From NCBI GenBank assembly GCA_019359125.1, contig JAHHHY010000012.1:62001-126000 (forward strand): a DNA stretch of 64,000 nucleotides, in the 5' to 3' direction. Positions 33,733 through 41,571 of this stretch are shown in pieces. This DNA is from Pleurocapsa minor GSE-CHR-MK 17-07R. GTDB taxonomy: Bacteria; Chloroflexota; Anaerolineae; Aggregatilineales; Phototrophicaceae. Below the pieces are notes generated by a model. That model did no database searches and was not told where the DNA came from. It was given only the letters and a program-made list of their open reading frames with translations. Position numbers and translations under genes: made by a program. The first letter of the stretch is position 1. Each line of letters starts with the position of its first letter.

Positions 33733-35190
33733 TCAGGCGGCCGGGGCCAGCTCCATCGCCTCAATCGGCGGGATATCGACCGAATACACCCAGTCCTGGA
33801 AGAACGTGTCCAGGTCGCGGCCGCTGATGTCCTCTGCCAGCGCGATAAAGTCCGTGGTGCGCACGACGCCATAGCGGTAGGTCTCGGCGTATGACCGCAG
33901 GATCGCGAAGAAGTCGTCATCGCCCAGCAGCAGGCGCAGCGCGTGCAGCGTCAGCGCGCCGCGGAAATAGACCGTGACATTGAACAGGTTGTCCGGGTCT
34001 GGCTCGCCCATGATGCCAAATTCCAGCAGCTGCCTGCTGATTTCCTGATCCGTCATGCCATAGCTGCGGAACACATCGCCACTCATGAAGTCATACGTCT
34101 CGCTGATGCGCTGGGCCAGCACATCGGCCCCCTGCGTATACTCCATCCACAGCCACTCGCTGTAGGTGGCAAAGCCCTCGTTCAGCCAGATATCGGTCCA
34201 GTCGCCCAGCGTAACGCTGTTGCCGAACCACTGATGGCCCAGCTCGTGCGCCACCACGGCTTCCGCCCCCTCAATGCCGCCCAGCATCATGTCTGCGCCA
34301 AACACAGACAGCGTCTGCGTCTCCAGCGCGAAGCCGGTCGTCGTATCCAGGATGACGCCCCCGTACACCTCAAACGGGTACGGGCCAAACAGTTCGCTGA
34401 AGTAGTCGATCATCTCGCCCTGGCGGTCAAACACATTGGCGAACGACGACAGTGACTCCGGGATGAAGTTGCGGATGGGCACGCCGGTGACAGGCGCGAC
34501 CGACTGCGTTTCGATGAAGCGGTCGATATTGAGCGTGGTCAGGTAGCTGGCCATCGGCTGGCGCATCTCAAACTGGTAGGTCACCGTGCCGTTGGCATTT
34601 TCGGTGCGCGACTCCAGCACGCCGTTGGCCGCCGCGACATAGTCGGCGGGGATGGTGGCGATGATGGTATATGTGGCCTTGTCGGAAGGGTGATCGTTGA
34701 CCGGATACCACGTCTGCGACCCGTCAGGCTCGCTGACGACATAGATCATGCCGTCCTCGAAGTTCCAGCCCAGCGTCGCGCCCAGCGAGGGATCGAGGAT
34801 GCCGCGCGGGCTGCCGGCATAGCTGACCTCGGTCGTGAAAACCTCACCCGACGCGATGACCTGCGTCGGTGTCACGATCAGCTTGCGCTCCTGCTGCTCA
34901 AACGCCGCAGGCTGGCCGTTCACCAGCACGGTATCCACCGTCAGGCCGGTGAAGTCAAACGAGAACTGGGCCAGGTCCTGCGTGGCCTCGGCTTCAATGG
35001 TGGTCACCGCCTGCAGCAGATTCTGAATCACGGGGGTATCGGCATTGATGGTGTAATGCAGCGCGTCATAGCCCGCATTGCCCAGCTCCGGATACAGCGA
35101 ATCGTTCAGCGTGGGCAGCGCGCTGTCCTGTGCCGACGCCGAAACAGCGACCAGCGCACTCACTGCCGCCGCCAGGAAAATCTTCCTCAT
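33733..35190 (-). CDS. Secreted M1-family metallopeptidase (aminopeptidase-like)
   Basis: A 485-residue zinc peptidase with a signal peptide (residues 1-20, ending ASA-Q). An N-terminal beta-saddle domain is followed by the catalytic domain with HELGHQWFGN (315-324) and the third zinc ligand in WLNEGF (Glu338). The usual GxMEN exopeptidase loop appears as GFALETQT. It ends soon after the thermolysin-like domain, so it lacks the large C-terminal helical domain of PepN, as is common for short secreted M1 proteins. ATG 35190 has AAAGGACG upstream. A short inverted repeat CAGTGT/ACACTG (35223-35239) lies in the leader region. Confidence 0.9.
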   Translation of the reverse strand: MRKIFLAAAVSALVAVSASAQDSALPTLNDSLYPELGNAGYDALHYTINADTPVIQNLLQAVTTIEAEATQDLAQFSFDFTGLTVDTVLVNGQPAAFEQQERKLIVTPTQVIASGEVFTTEVSYAGSPRGILDPSLGATLGWNFEDGMIYVVSEPDGSQTWYPVNDHPSDKATYTIIATIPADYVAAANGVLESRTENANGTVTYQFEMRQPMASYLTTLNIDRFIETQSVAPVTGVPIRNFIPESLSSFANVFDRQGEMIDYFSELFGPYPFEVYGGVILDTTTGFALETQTLSVFGADMMLGGIEGAEAVVAHELGHQWFGNSVTLGDWTDIWLNEGFATYSEWLWMEYTQGADVLAQRISETYDFMSGDVFRSYGMTDQEISRQLLEFGIMGEPDPDNLFNVTVYFRGALTLHALRLLLGDDDFFAILRSYAETYRYGVVRTTDFIALAEDISGRDLDTFFQDWVYSVDIPPIEAMELAPAA

Positions 35191-35304
35191 AGCACGTCCT
35201 TTATGTTTACCTGCAATGCTTTCAGTGTACGTGACACTGCCCTATTATGGCGCATGTCGCAGGGCAAACGTCTTCCGCCCAAAGGCGGATTCGGCCCGGG
35301 ACCA

Positions 35305-38004
35305 TCAGCCGGTCGTCTTCATGCCCGCGGCGATGCCATTGATCGTGGACAGGATGACATTCACCAGCTGCTCGTATTCTTTGGTGCCCGGATGCAGCGG
35401 GCGCAGCCGTCGCAGCAGCACCACCTGAATAAAGTTCAGCGGGTCGATATACGGATTGCGCCGCTCGATGCTGACCTGCATGACCGGGGAACGCTCCAGC
35501 AGGCGCTGCTGGCCGGTCACCTTGCAGATGGCCTCGCACGAGCGCGCATGTTCGGCCTGCACCTGCATGAAAATTGTGTCGCGCAGGGCATCATCGCTCA
35601 CCAGCGTGGCATACAGCCCGGCGATGCCCATGTCGGCTTTGGCCAGGTCCAGCTCGGCATTCTCGATCAGCGTCTGGAAGAAACGCCATTCGCGGTACAT
35701 CTTTTGCAGCAGCACCAGCCCATCGGGGCGGCTGGCGATAAAAGCCTCAATCGCCGAGCCGATGCCAAACCAGCTGGGGATGATGGCGCGGCTCTGCATC
35801 CACGAGAAAATCCACGGAATCGCGCGCACGGCTTCAAAGCCGCCTTTGGCGCGCTTGGCCGGGCGGCTGCTGATCGGCATACGCGCCAGCTCGTTGATGG
35901 GCGTGGCCTGCTGCCAGTACGACTCAAAGCCGGGCGTCTCGTAGACCATATCGCGATAGGCCTGCTGGCCTGCCAGCGACAACGCCTGCATCGCCTCGAT
36001 CCAGTCCGGCGCGGGATTGACCGCGGCCTGCCCGTCGATCGCCAGCAGCACCGCGCTGATGACCTGGTTCAGATGGCGGCGCGCAATGTCGGCATTGCTG
36101 TAGCGATAGGCGATAACTTCGCCCTGCTCGGTAATCTTCAGGCGGCCGTGCAGCGACTGCGGCGGCTGGCTGAGGATCGACCGGTTGGCTGGGCCGCCGC
36201 CACGCCCGATGCTGCCGCCGCGCCCGTGAAACAGCTCCAGGCTAATCGCTGACGCCAGGCACAACTCACTCAGCGCCTGCTGCGCCAGAAACAGGTTCCA
36301 GTTCGATGCGATATAGCCACCGTCTTTGTTGCTGTCGGAATAGCCCAGCATAATCTGCTGGCGGTTGCCACGGGCCTTCAGCGCAGCGGCATATTCCTCA
36401 TTGGCGAAAATCGTCCGCACGATGTCCGGCGCGCTTTTCAGGTCGTCGATCGTCTCAAACAGCGGCACGATATCCACATCGTTGGCGACGCCCACTTCAC
36501 GCGCAAACATGAGCATGATGAGCACGTCGCTGGGCGCGGTGCTCATGCTGGCGATCACGGTGTCGATCACCTGGCGGCCGTATTTGCGATGCGCCCGCGC
36601 GATCATGCGCCAGGTGGCGATGATGCGGTTGGTCACGTCGGAAAACTGCGGCTCCATCGGAAACAGCGGCCGCGATGCCTGTATCTCGCGCGTGATCAAG
36701 GCCTGTTTTTCGGCTTCAGGCAGGGCCGAAAAGTCATCACAAATGTTGTATGCTGCAAACAATTCTTTCACCGCGGCGCGATGCAGGCGCGCATCCTCGC
36801 GCACGTCCAGCGGTGCCAGGTGCAGGCCGAACAGCCGAATCTTCATCACCAGCCGCCGCATCGACCCGTTGGCGACGAATTCGCCCCGGTTTTGCAGCAG
36901 GCTGCGCTGCACGATCAGCACGTCTTCCAGCAGCTCGGCCCCATTCAGGTAGGCATCCTGCGACAGACGGGCATGCACCTGATCGAGAAACAGCCCGTAT
37001 AGCTCATCACTGCCCGACTCATCGCTGTGCGTGATGACAGCGCGCTTCACCAGTTCTTCGCTGACGCCGATTTCATCGACCGACTGCGTCAGGTGGTTGC
37101 GCAGCAGGGTGATTTCTTCCAGATAAATGCGCCGGGCAGCCTCGCGCATGGTGCGCAGCGTCTCCATCGTCACATCGGCAGTGACATTCGGGTTGCCGTC
37201 GCGGTCGCCGCCAATCCATGAGGCATACTGAAGAATAGCCGGCAGGTCAGACCAGTCGCTGTCAGGATACACATGCTGCAGCACATCGATCAGGTCTTCA
37301 TAAATGTCAATAGTGCGGTCCATGATTTCGGTCGTCAGGAAATGCACGCCAAAATCGACCTCGTCGGCCACGCTGGGGCGGCTGGAGCGTGTCGGGCGCG
37401 TCTGCCACAATTCCTCGATTTCCTCGGTAATCGCAGCATCGATCATGCGCTCCTCGCGCGGCAGCAGATCGATCTGGTCGGCACTGCGCACCAGCCGGGC
37501 GATATGCTGCAGCTTGACCAGCACTTCTTTACGCTTGGCCTCGCTGGGGTGGGCGGTCATCACCAGGCAGATGCGCGTGCGCGTCAGCAGAGCCCGCAGG
37601 TCTTCGGCAGACATGCCGCGGTCATGCAGCGCCCGCACGGCCGTCTCGATGCTCTCATCCAGCCTGCCCTGCGCCTCACGCGAACGCAGCACGCGGATGC
37701 GCTGCTGATCCTCGGCAATATTGATGAGCTGGAAATAATTACTGAAGGATTTGGTCAGGATGCGCAGATGCTCGATATCCAGATTCTCGACTGACTCCAG
37801 CAGCGTGCCCGATCCATTGGGGTCCTGCAGGCGGCGTGCCTTGGCCCGCGCCCGCACATCCTCCACCAGGTCATACGCCTCCACGCCATGCTGTTCCTTG
37901 ATCACCTTCCCCAGCAGGCCGCCCAGATGGCGGATACTGGCGCGCAGGTGCTCGCTCTGCGGAATGACAGCCCCGACTTCAGCGGTACTTTGCGTCTCTT
38001 TCAT
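35305..38004 (-). CDS. ppc: Phosphoenolpyruvate carboxylase
   Basis: Fixes bicarbonate onto PEP to give oxaloacetate, refilling the TCA cycle. The 899-residue length is normal. The catalytic His is in MTAHPSEAKRKEVL (His152). The second site LGYSDSNKDGGY and the glycine loop FHGRGGSIGRGGGP are intact, as is the IPWIFSWMQSR stretch. The C-terminus ends in TTG, close to the conserved NTG. I chose ATG 38004 (MKETQ) with GAAGGAACG upstream; the open frame extends to 38067 but with no support. It is transcribed alone. Confidence 0.96.
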   Translation of the reverse strand: MKETQSTAEVGAVIPQSEHLRASIRHLGGLLGKVIKEQHGVEAYDLVEDVRARAKARRLQDPNGSGTLLESVENLDIEHLRILTKSFSNYFQLINIAEDQQRIRVLRSREAQGRLDESIETAVRALHDRGMSAEDLRALLTRTRICLVMTAHPSEAKRKEVLVKLQHIARLVRSADQIDLLPREERMIDAAITEEIEELWQTRPTRSSRPSVADEVDFGVHFLTTEIMDRTIDIYEDLIDVLQHVYPDSDWSDLPAILQYASWIGGDRDGNPNVTADVTMETLRTMREAARRIYLEEITLLRNHLTQSVDEIGVSEELVKRAVITHSDESGSDELYGLFLDQVHARLSQDAYLNGAELLEDVLIVQRSLLQNRGEFVANGSMRRLVMKIRLFGLHLAPLDVREDARLHRAAVKELFAAYNICDDFSALPEAEKQALITREIQASRPLFPMEPQFSDVTNRIIATWRMIARAHRKYGRQVIDTVIASMSTAPSDVLIMLMFAREVGVANDVDIVPLFETIDDLKSAPDIVRTIFANEEYAAALKARGNRQQIMLGYSDSNKDGGYIASNWNLFLAQQALSELCLASAISLELFHGRGGSIGRGGGPANRSILSQPPQSLHGRLKITEQGEVIAYRYSNADIARRHLNQVISAVLLAIDGQAAVNPAPDWIEAMQALSLAGQQAYRDMVYETPGFESYWQQATPINELARMPISSRPAKRAKGGFEAVRAIPWIFSWMQSRAIIPSWFGIGSAIEAFIASRPDGLVLLQKMYREWRFFQTLIENAELDLAKADMGIAGLYATLVSDDALRDTIFMQVQAEHARSCEAICKVTGQQRLLERSPVMQVSIERRNPYIDPLNFIQVVLLRRLRPLHPGTKEYEQLVNVILSTINGIAAGMKTTG

Positions 38005-38080
38005 ACGTCGCGTTCCTTCAGCACTATCGCGGGCCAGATTGTAAGTCGAACACGCCCAGCACCGCAATTAGCCGAGTGCA

Positions 38081-38110
38081 CAAAAAAGGGGCACTCATCC
38101 GAGTACCCCT
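38081..38110 (-). terminator. Rho-independent terminator of the HtrA-like gene
   Basis: On the minus strand a GGGGTACTC/GAGTGCCCC hairpin (arms 38101-38109 and 38088-38096, one mismatch) is followed by TTTTTTG. Confidence 0.88.
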
Positions 38111-38140
38111 GCACAAATTCGTGATGCGCTTGTGTTATGA

Positions 38141-39034
38141 CTAGCTGCGTTCGCCAATCGTGATGGTCAGCGTATGGGCCTGCCCACCGCGCACGATCTT
38201 CGCCTCAACAGCCTTGCCCACGCGGTCGCCCACCAGCACGCCCATCAGGTCGTCCATGTGGCGCACGGTCACGCCGTCCAGGCTGACGATCACATCACCC
38301 AGCACCATGCCGGCCTGCTCTGCCGGGCTGCCTGCCTCCACCGAAATCAGCAGCAGGCCGATTTCCTGGCCCACCGTCTGCGCCAGCGCAGCAGGCAGAC
38401 GCGCAGGCTGCGCGCTCACGCCGAGGAAGCCACGGCGCACACGGCCATGCGCCACCAGCGCATCGGCCACCCGCACCAGCGTGGACGGCGGCAGCGCGAT
38501 GCTCATGCCACGGGCCAGCGCCGAGCTGTTCATACCAACGAAGCTGCCCGAAGCCGCGACCAGCGGCCCGCCGGAGAAACCGGGATACATGGTGACGTCG
38601 GTCTGAATGAACTTCGCGACCGAGCCGCCGCCCATCGTGCGCCACTCGCCATCGACCGTGTTGATGACGCCCAGCGTCGCCTGCACGTTGGCGTCCGGAC
38701 GGCCCACCGCCAGCACGAGCTGGCCCACACGGGCATCGGCTTCGCTGGCCCAGGTCGCGGCGGTCAGGCCGCTGGCCTCGGCGCGCAGCACAGCCACATC
38801 GGTGGACGGGTCGCGGCCCACCAGCACGGCCTTCACCGTCGTGCCGTCGGGCAGGCCAATCTTCACTTCTTCGCGCTCTACCACATGATGCGCGGTGACG
38901 ATCAGGCCGTCTGCCGACCACACGATACCGCTGGCGGGCTGGCGGCGGCGTGCTTCGACACGCACGATGCTGTGGCCGGCGGACTCTACTGCGGATGCCA
39001 GGTCGGCTGAAAGTTGTTCGAATACACTTGCCAT
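38141..39034 (-). CDS. HtrA/DegP-like trypsin-fold protease with PDZ domain, no signal peptide
   Basis: A 297-residue protein. The protease domain has a plausible triad: His50 in VTAHHVV, Asp79 in STDVAVLR and Ser154 in YPGFSGGPLV (family consensus GNSGGPL). A PDZ domain follows (about 200-290, GFLGVSAQPARL, GLLLISVEAGSPAEQAGMVLGDVIVSLDG). The N-terminus MASVFEQLSADLASAVESAG is polar and lacks a signal peptide or membrane anchor, which is unusual for HtrA proteins; a cytoplasmic location is likely. ATG 39034 follows AAAGGAAACTC. The LuxR regulator lies 113 bp upstream on the same strand. Confidence 0.88.
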   Translation of the reverse strand: MASVFEQLSADLASAVESAGHSIVRVEARRRQPASGIVWSADGLIVTAHHVVEREEVKIGLPDGTTVKAVLVGRDPSTDVAVLRAEASGLTAATWASEADARVGQLVLAVGRPDANVQATLGVINTVDGEWRTMGGGSVAKFIQTDVTMYPGFSGGPLVAASGSFVGMNSSALARGMSIALPPSTLVRVADALVAHGRVRRGFLGVSAQPARLPAALAQTVGQEIGLLLISVEAGSPAEQAGMVLGDVIVSLDGVTVRHMDDLMGVLVGDRVGKAVEAKIVRGGQAHTLTITIGERS

Positions 39035-39147
39035 GATTGAGTTTCCTTTGCTTGAATAACCCGTTGACTTCATTGAACCACGGACGGGGGTTACGACACA
39101 TCCGCCAACGGGATAGGTGACCAGCTAACCAAAGGTGCAGCTTCCCC

Positions 39148-39822
39148 TCATAGGGCGAGCAGGCCCATGCGGGTCGCCTTGACGACCGCCTCGGTGCGGC
39201 TTTGCGCGCCCAGCTTGGTGAGGATCGCATTGAGGTGAAATTTGACGGTGTGCTCGGTGATGCCCAGCTGGCGTGCGATCATTTTGTTGGCCAGGCCTTC
39301 GGCCACCAGCGTCAGCACTTCGCGCTCGCGTGGCGTAAATGCATCCAGCGTCGCCTGGGCAGGGGCGACGCGGTCGATCCCCGCACGGGCGACCACGCCA
39401 GGTGCGGCGTCCGGATGCAGCACGACCAGCCCGGCATCTACTGCCAGCAGCGCGGATAACAGCCCGTCCGCCGAGATATCCTGCAGCGCGACACCGCGCA
39501 CGCCCGCCTCCAGCAGCGCGCTGGCCGCTTCCTGCAAAATGTCACGGGCGGAAACGAGCGCGAGAATGGTCACGCCCGTGGCTGCCGCGTCGGCCAGCAT
39601 ATCCAGCAGCGAGAGCGGGTCATAGCCGGTATCCCACACCAGCACATGCGGGCGATACACATCGAGACTGTCCAGCACCGCCTCATCCGACACCTGCCCC
39701 ACCAGCGCCAGATCCGGGCTGTCAGACAGCAGGCCTGCCAGGCCAGCACGGGCCAGCGGGCTTTGCGCGATGACCAGCACGCGCAGAGGCGCGCCGGGGG
39801 AACGTCGGGAAATTACGGGCAT
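39148..39822 (-). CDS. NarL/LuxR-family regulator with degenerate receiver domain
   Basis: A 224-residue DNA-binding regulator. The C-terminus FTPREREVLTLVAEGLANKMIARQLGITEHTVKFHLNAILTKLGAQSRTEAV is a textbook LuxR helix-turn-helix. The N-terminal receiver keeps an Asp at the usual phosphorylation strand (VLVWDTGYD). The acidic pair after strand 1 is replaced (VLVIAQSPL) and the conserved Lys is missing (GVALQDI). It is therefore probably not controlled by ordinary phosphorylation. It may regulate the downstream HtrA-like gene (inference from adjacency). Confidence 0.88.
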   Translation of the reverse strand: MPVISRRSPGAPLRVLVIAQSPLARAGLAGLLSDSPDLALVGQVSDEAVLDSLDVYRPHVLVWDTGYDPLSLLDMLADAAATGVTILALVSARDILQEAASALLEAGVRGVALQDISADGLLSALLAVDAGLVVLHPDAAPGVVARAGIDRVAPAQATLDAFTPREREVLTLVAEGLANKMIARQLGITEHTVKFHLNAILTKLGAQSRTEAVVKATRMGLLAL

Positions 39823-39906
39823 GGGGCTATCTCACCAGAGTCATTCATCATACGACCCAGTGTAGCCACGCCCGTCTAAGATTCTCGTTAATGCCTGAAC
39901 AAACGG

Positions 39907-40770
39907 CTAGGGTATCGGCAGCGGCAGCAGCATCTCCAGCCGCGAAAACTCGTTGTAGTAGCCCAGCGTCCAGAAGGCAGGCAGCAGCGGGCTATAGGTG
40001 GGCAGATTTTCAAGCTTGGTGTCGAAACGGGGAAACTGCGTGTGCAGATGGCTGAGCAGGCGAATGGCATGTTCGGGGGAATCCGCGCCAATACACACGT
40101 GCGTAAGCTGAAACGCGCCAGTGTGGCAGACCAGCCAGTTGTTTGGCGCATCGTGCAGGGCAAACCCCATCAGGCTCCCCAGGCGCAGCAGCGAGCACGA
40201 TTCATCCAGCCACGAGGGCGCAACGGCATCACGCTCGATCAGGCAGCGTTCGATGGCATCCTGCTCCAGCGACACGCAGGCAGCATCCGGGGTCTCCGGC
40301 GGGCCGGGCGGCCGACGCAGCACCAGCAGTTCGCGACTGGGCTTGAAATCCAGCTTCTGAAACAATTGCAGCGCAGGCAGATTGCCCTGAATGACTTCAA
40401 GCTGGGCAAGCGCCGCGCCGCGCATGCGCCCCTGATCCAGCAGCGCGTGCATCAGAAAGGTGCCCAGCCCGCGCCCGCGGCCCTCCGGCGAGACGCCGAG
40501 GCGCGTGATCCAGCAGCGACTGTCGCGCAGACCCAGCATGCCGATGCCCAGCGGATTCTCGTCGTCGTCATGCACGACCAGTGAGGCAGCCAGGTCCACC
40601 TGATAGGCCTGTACGTAGTCAGCCATACGGCGGCCATTCATCGGCATCGGCACGATGTAGTCCAGGCGCGTGTGATTGTAAATGTCAGCCAGCGTATCCC
40701 AGGAATATTCTGCGGCACTGCGCGCCCTGAACGTCGGCACGGGCGCGCTGCCCAGGCTGTCATTCCGCAT
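39907..40770 (-). CDS. GNAT-family acetyltransferase with extra C-terminal domain
   Basis: A 287-residue protein. A GNAT fold occupies about residues 12-165: strand LVVHDDDENPLGIGMLGL, then WITRLGVSPEGRGRGLGTFLMHALLDQGR with the acetyl-CoA loop RGRGLG, and NLPALQLFQKLDFKPSRELLVL. The remaining ~120 residues match nothing I recognise. ATG 40770 is chosen because it overlaps the end of the response-regulator gene by 11 bp with GGAAA as ribosome site; the frame is open to 40821. It is the last gene of the histidine kinase operon, so its acetylation target may relate to that pathway. Confidence 0.8.
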   Translation of the reverse strand: MRNDSLGSAPVPTFRARSAAEYSWDTLADIYNHTRLDYIVPMPMNGRRMADYVQAYQVDLAASLVVHDDDENPLGIGMLGLRDSRCWITRLGVSPEGRGRGLGTFLMHALLDQGRMRGAALAQLEVIQGNLPALQLFQKLDFKPSRELLVLRRPPGPPETPDAACVSLEQDAIERCLIERDAVAPSWLDESCSLLRLGSLMGFALHDAPNNWLVCHTGAFQLTHVCIGADSPEHAIRLLSHLHTQFPRFDTKLENLPTYSPLLPAFWTLGYYNEFSRLEMLLPLPIP

Positions 40771-41137
40771 GACTGGTTTCCAGGAAGGCATTGACCTGAG
40801 CCACAAATCGGCGCGTGTCAATCGGCTTGGAAATCACACCGCTGCATCCATAGGCCGCGCCCAGGTCATGGGCGATCTGCTCCGGATAAGCGGTGAAAGC
40901 CACCAGCGGCACATGCTTCATCGAAGCTTCCTGACGCAGGATGCCGATCACCGTCTGGCCGTCGATATCAGGCAGGCCCAGGTCCATCAGCACCAGGTCC
41001 GGCTGCACATCGAAAATGGCGGTCAGGCCGGCTTCCCCATCGACAGCCACATGCACGACATGGCCCGCGGCCTCCAGCAGCCTGCGCGCCAGCCGTGCAT
41101 TCTCGTACTGGTCTTCCACAAGCACAATCACGCCCAT
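40760..41137 (-). CDS. Single-domain response regulator (CheY-like)
   Basis: A 125-residue stand-alone receiver. All phosphorylation residues are present: acidic pair in VLVEDQYENARL, phospho-acceptor Asp in LVLMDLGLPDIDG, Thr in LVAFTAYP and Lys in GVISKPID. There is no output domain. It lies 5 bp after the neighbouring receiver gene and overlaps the GNAT start, so it belongs to the kinase operon. It could act as a phosphate shuttle or sink in the relay. Confidence 0.93.
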   Translation of the reverse strand: MGVIVLVEDQYENARLARRLLEAAGHVVHVAVDGEAGLTAIFDVQPDLVLMDLGLPDIDGQTVIGILRQEASMKHVPLVAFTAYPEQIAHDLGAAYGCSGVISKPIDTRRFVAQVNAFLETSHAE

Positions 41138-41142
41138 AGGTA

Positions 41143-41544
41143 CTACTGGCTTTCGCGTTTGGTCTGCTTCAGAAAATGCGCCACGGTTTGCAGCAGCTCC
41201 GCCTTGGTAATCGGCTTCGGCAGATAGCCGTCGCAGCCCGACGCAATAAAGCGCTCGCGGTCGCCGTGCATGGCGTTGGCCGTCAGCGCGATAACCGGCA
41301 CATGGGCCAGCTGCGGATTTTCCTTCAGCCGGTTGGTCACAGCCAGGCCGTCCATATCCGGCAGGTTGATATCCATCAGAATCAGGTCGGGCATTTCTTT
41401 GGCCGCCATTTCCAGGCCAGACGTGCCGTCCACCGCTTCGACCATGTCATATCCGGCATTGCCCAGAATCTTGCGCACAAGGCGCATGTTCTGTGGATTA
41501 TCCTCTACATACAGAATCTTCGCTGCCATAATTCCCGTCATCAT
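41143..41544 (-). CDS. Single-domain response regulator (CheY/DivK-like)
   Basis: A 133-residue stand-alone receiver with intact residues: acidic pair in ILYVEDNPQNMRLV, phospho-acceptor in LILMDINLPDMDG, Thr in VIALTANAM and Lys in YLPKPITK. ALTANAMHGDRERFIASGCDGYLPKPI is the style of receivers that partner hybrid kinases. ATG 41544 has AGGGGGAATT upstream, which decides between several near ATGs. It lies 27 bp after the threonine synthase-receiver fusion. Confidence 0.93.
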   Translation of the reverse strand: MMTGIMAAKILYVEDNPQNMRLVRKILGNAGYDMVEAVDGTSGLEMAAKEMPDLILMDINLPDMDGLAVTNRLKENPQLAHVPVIALTANAMHGDRERFIASGCDGYLPKPITKAELLQTVAHFLKQTKRESQ

Positions 41545-41571
41545 AATTCCCCCTGTCATCAGCGTAAGCTG

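Noticed and set aside
35270-35305. Terminator after ppc formed by TCCGCC/GGCGGA
   Set aside because: Only six pairs and no T-run on the minus strand.
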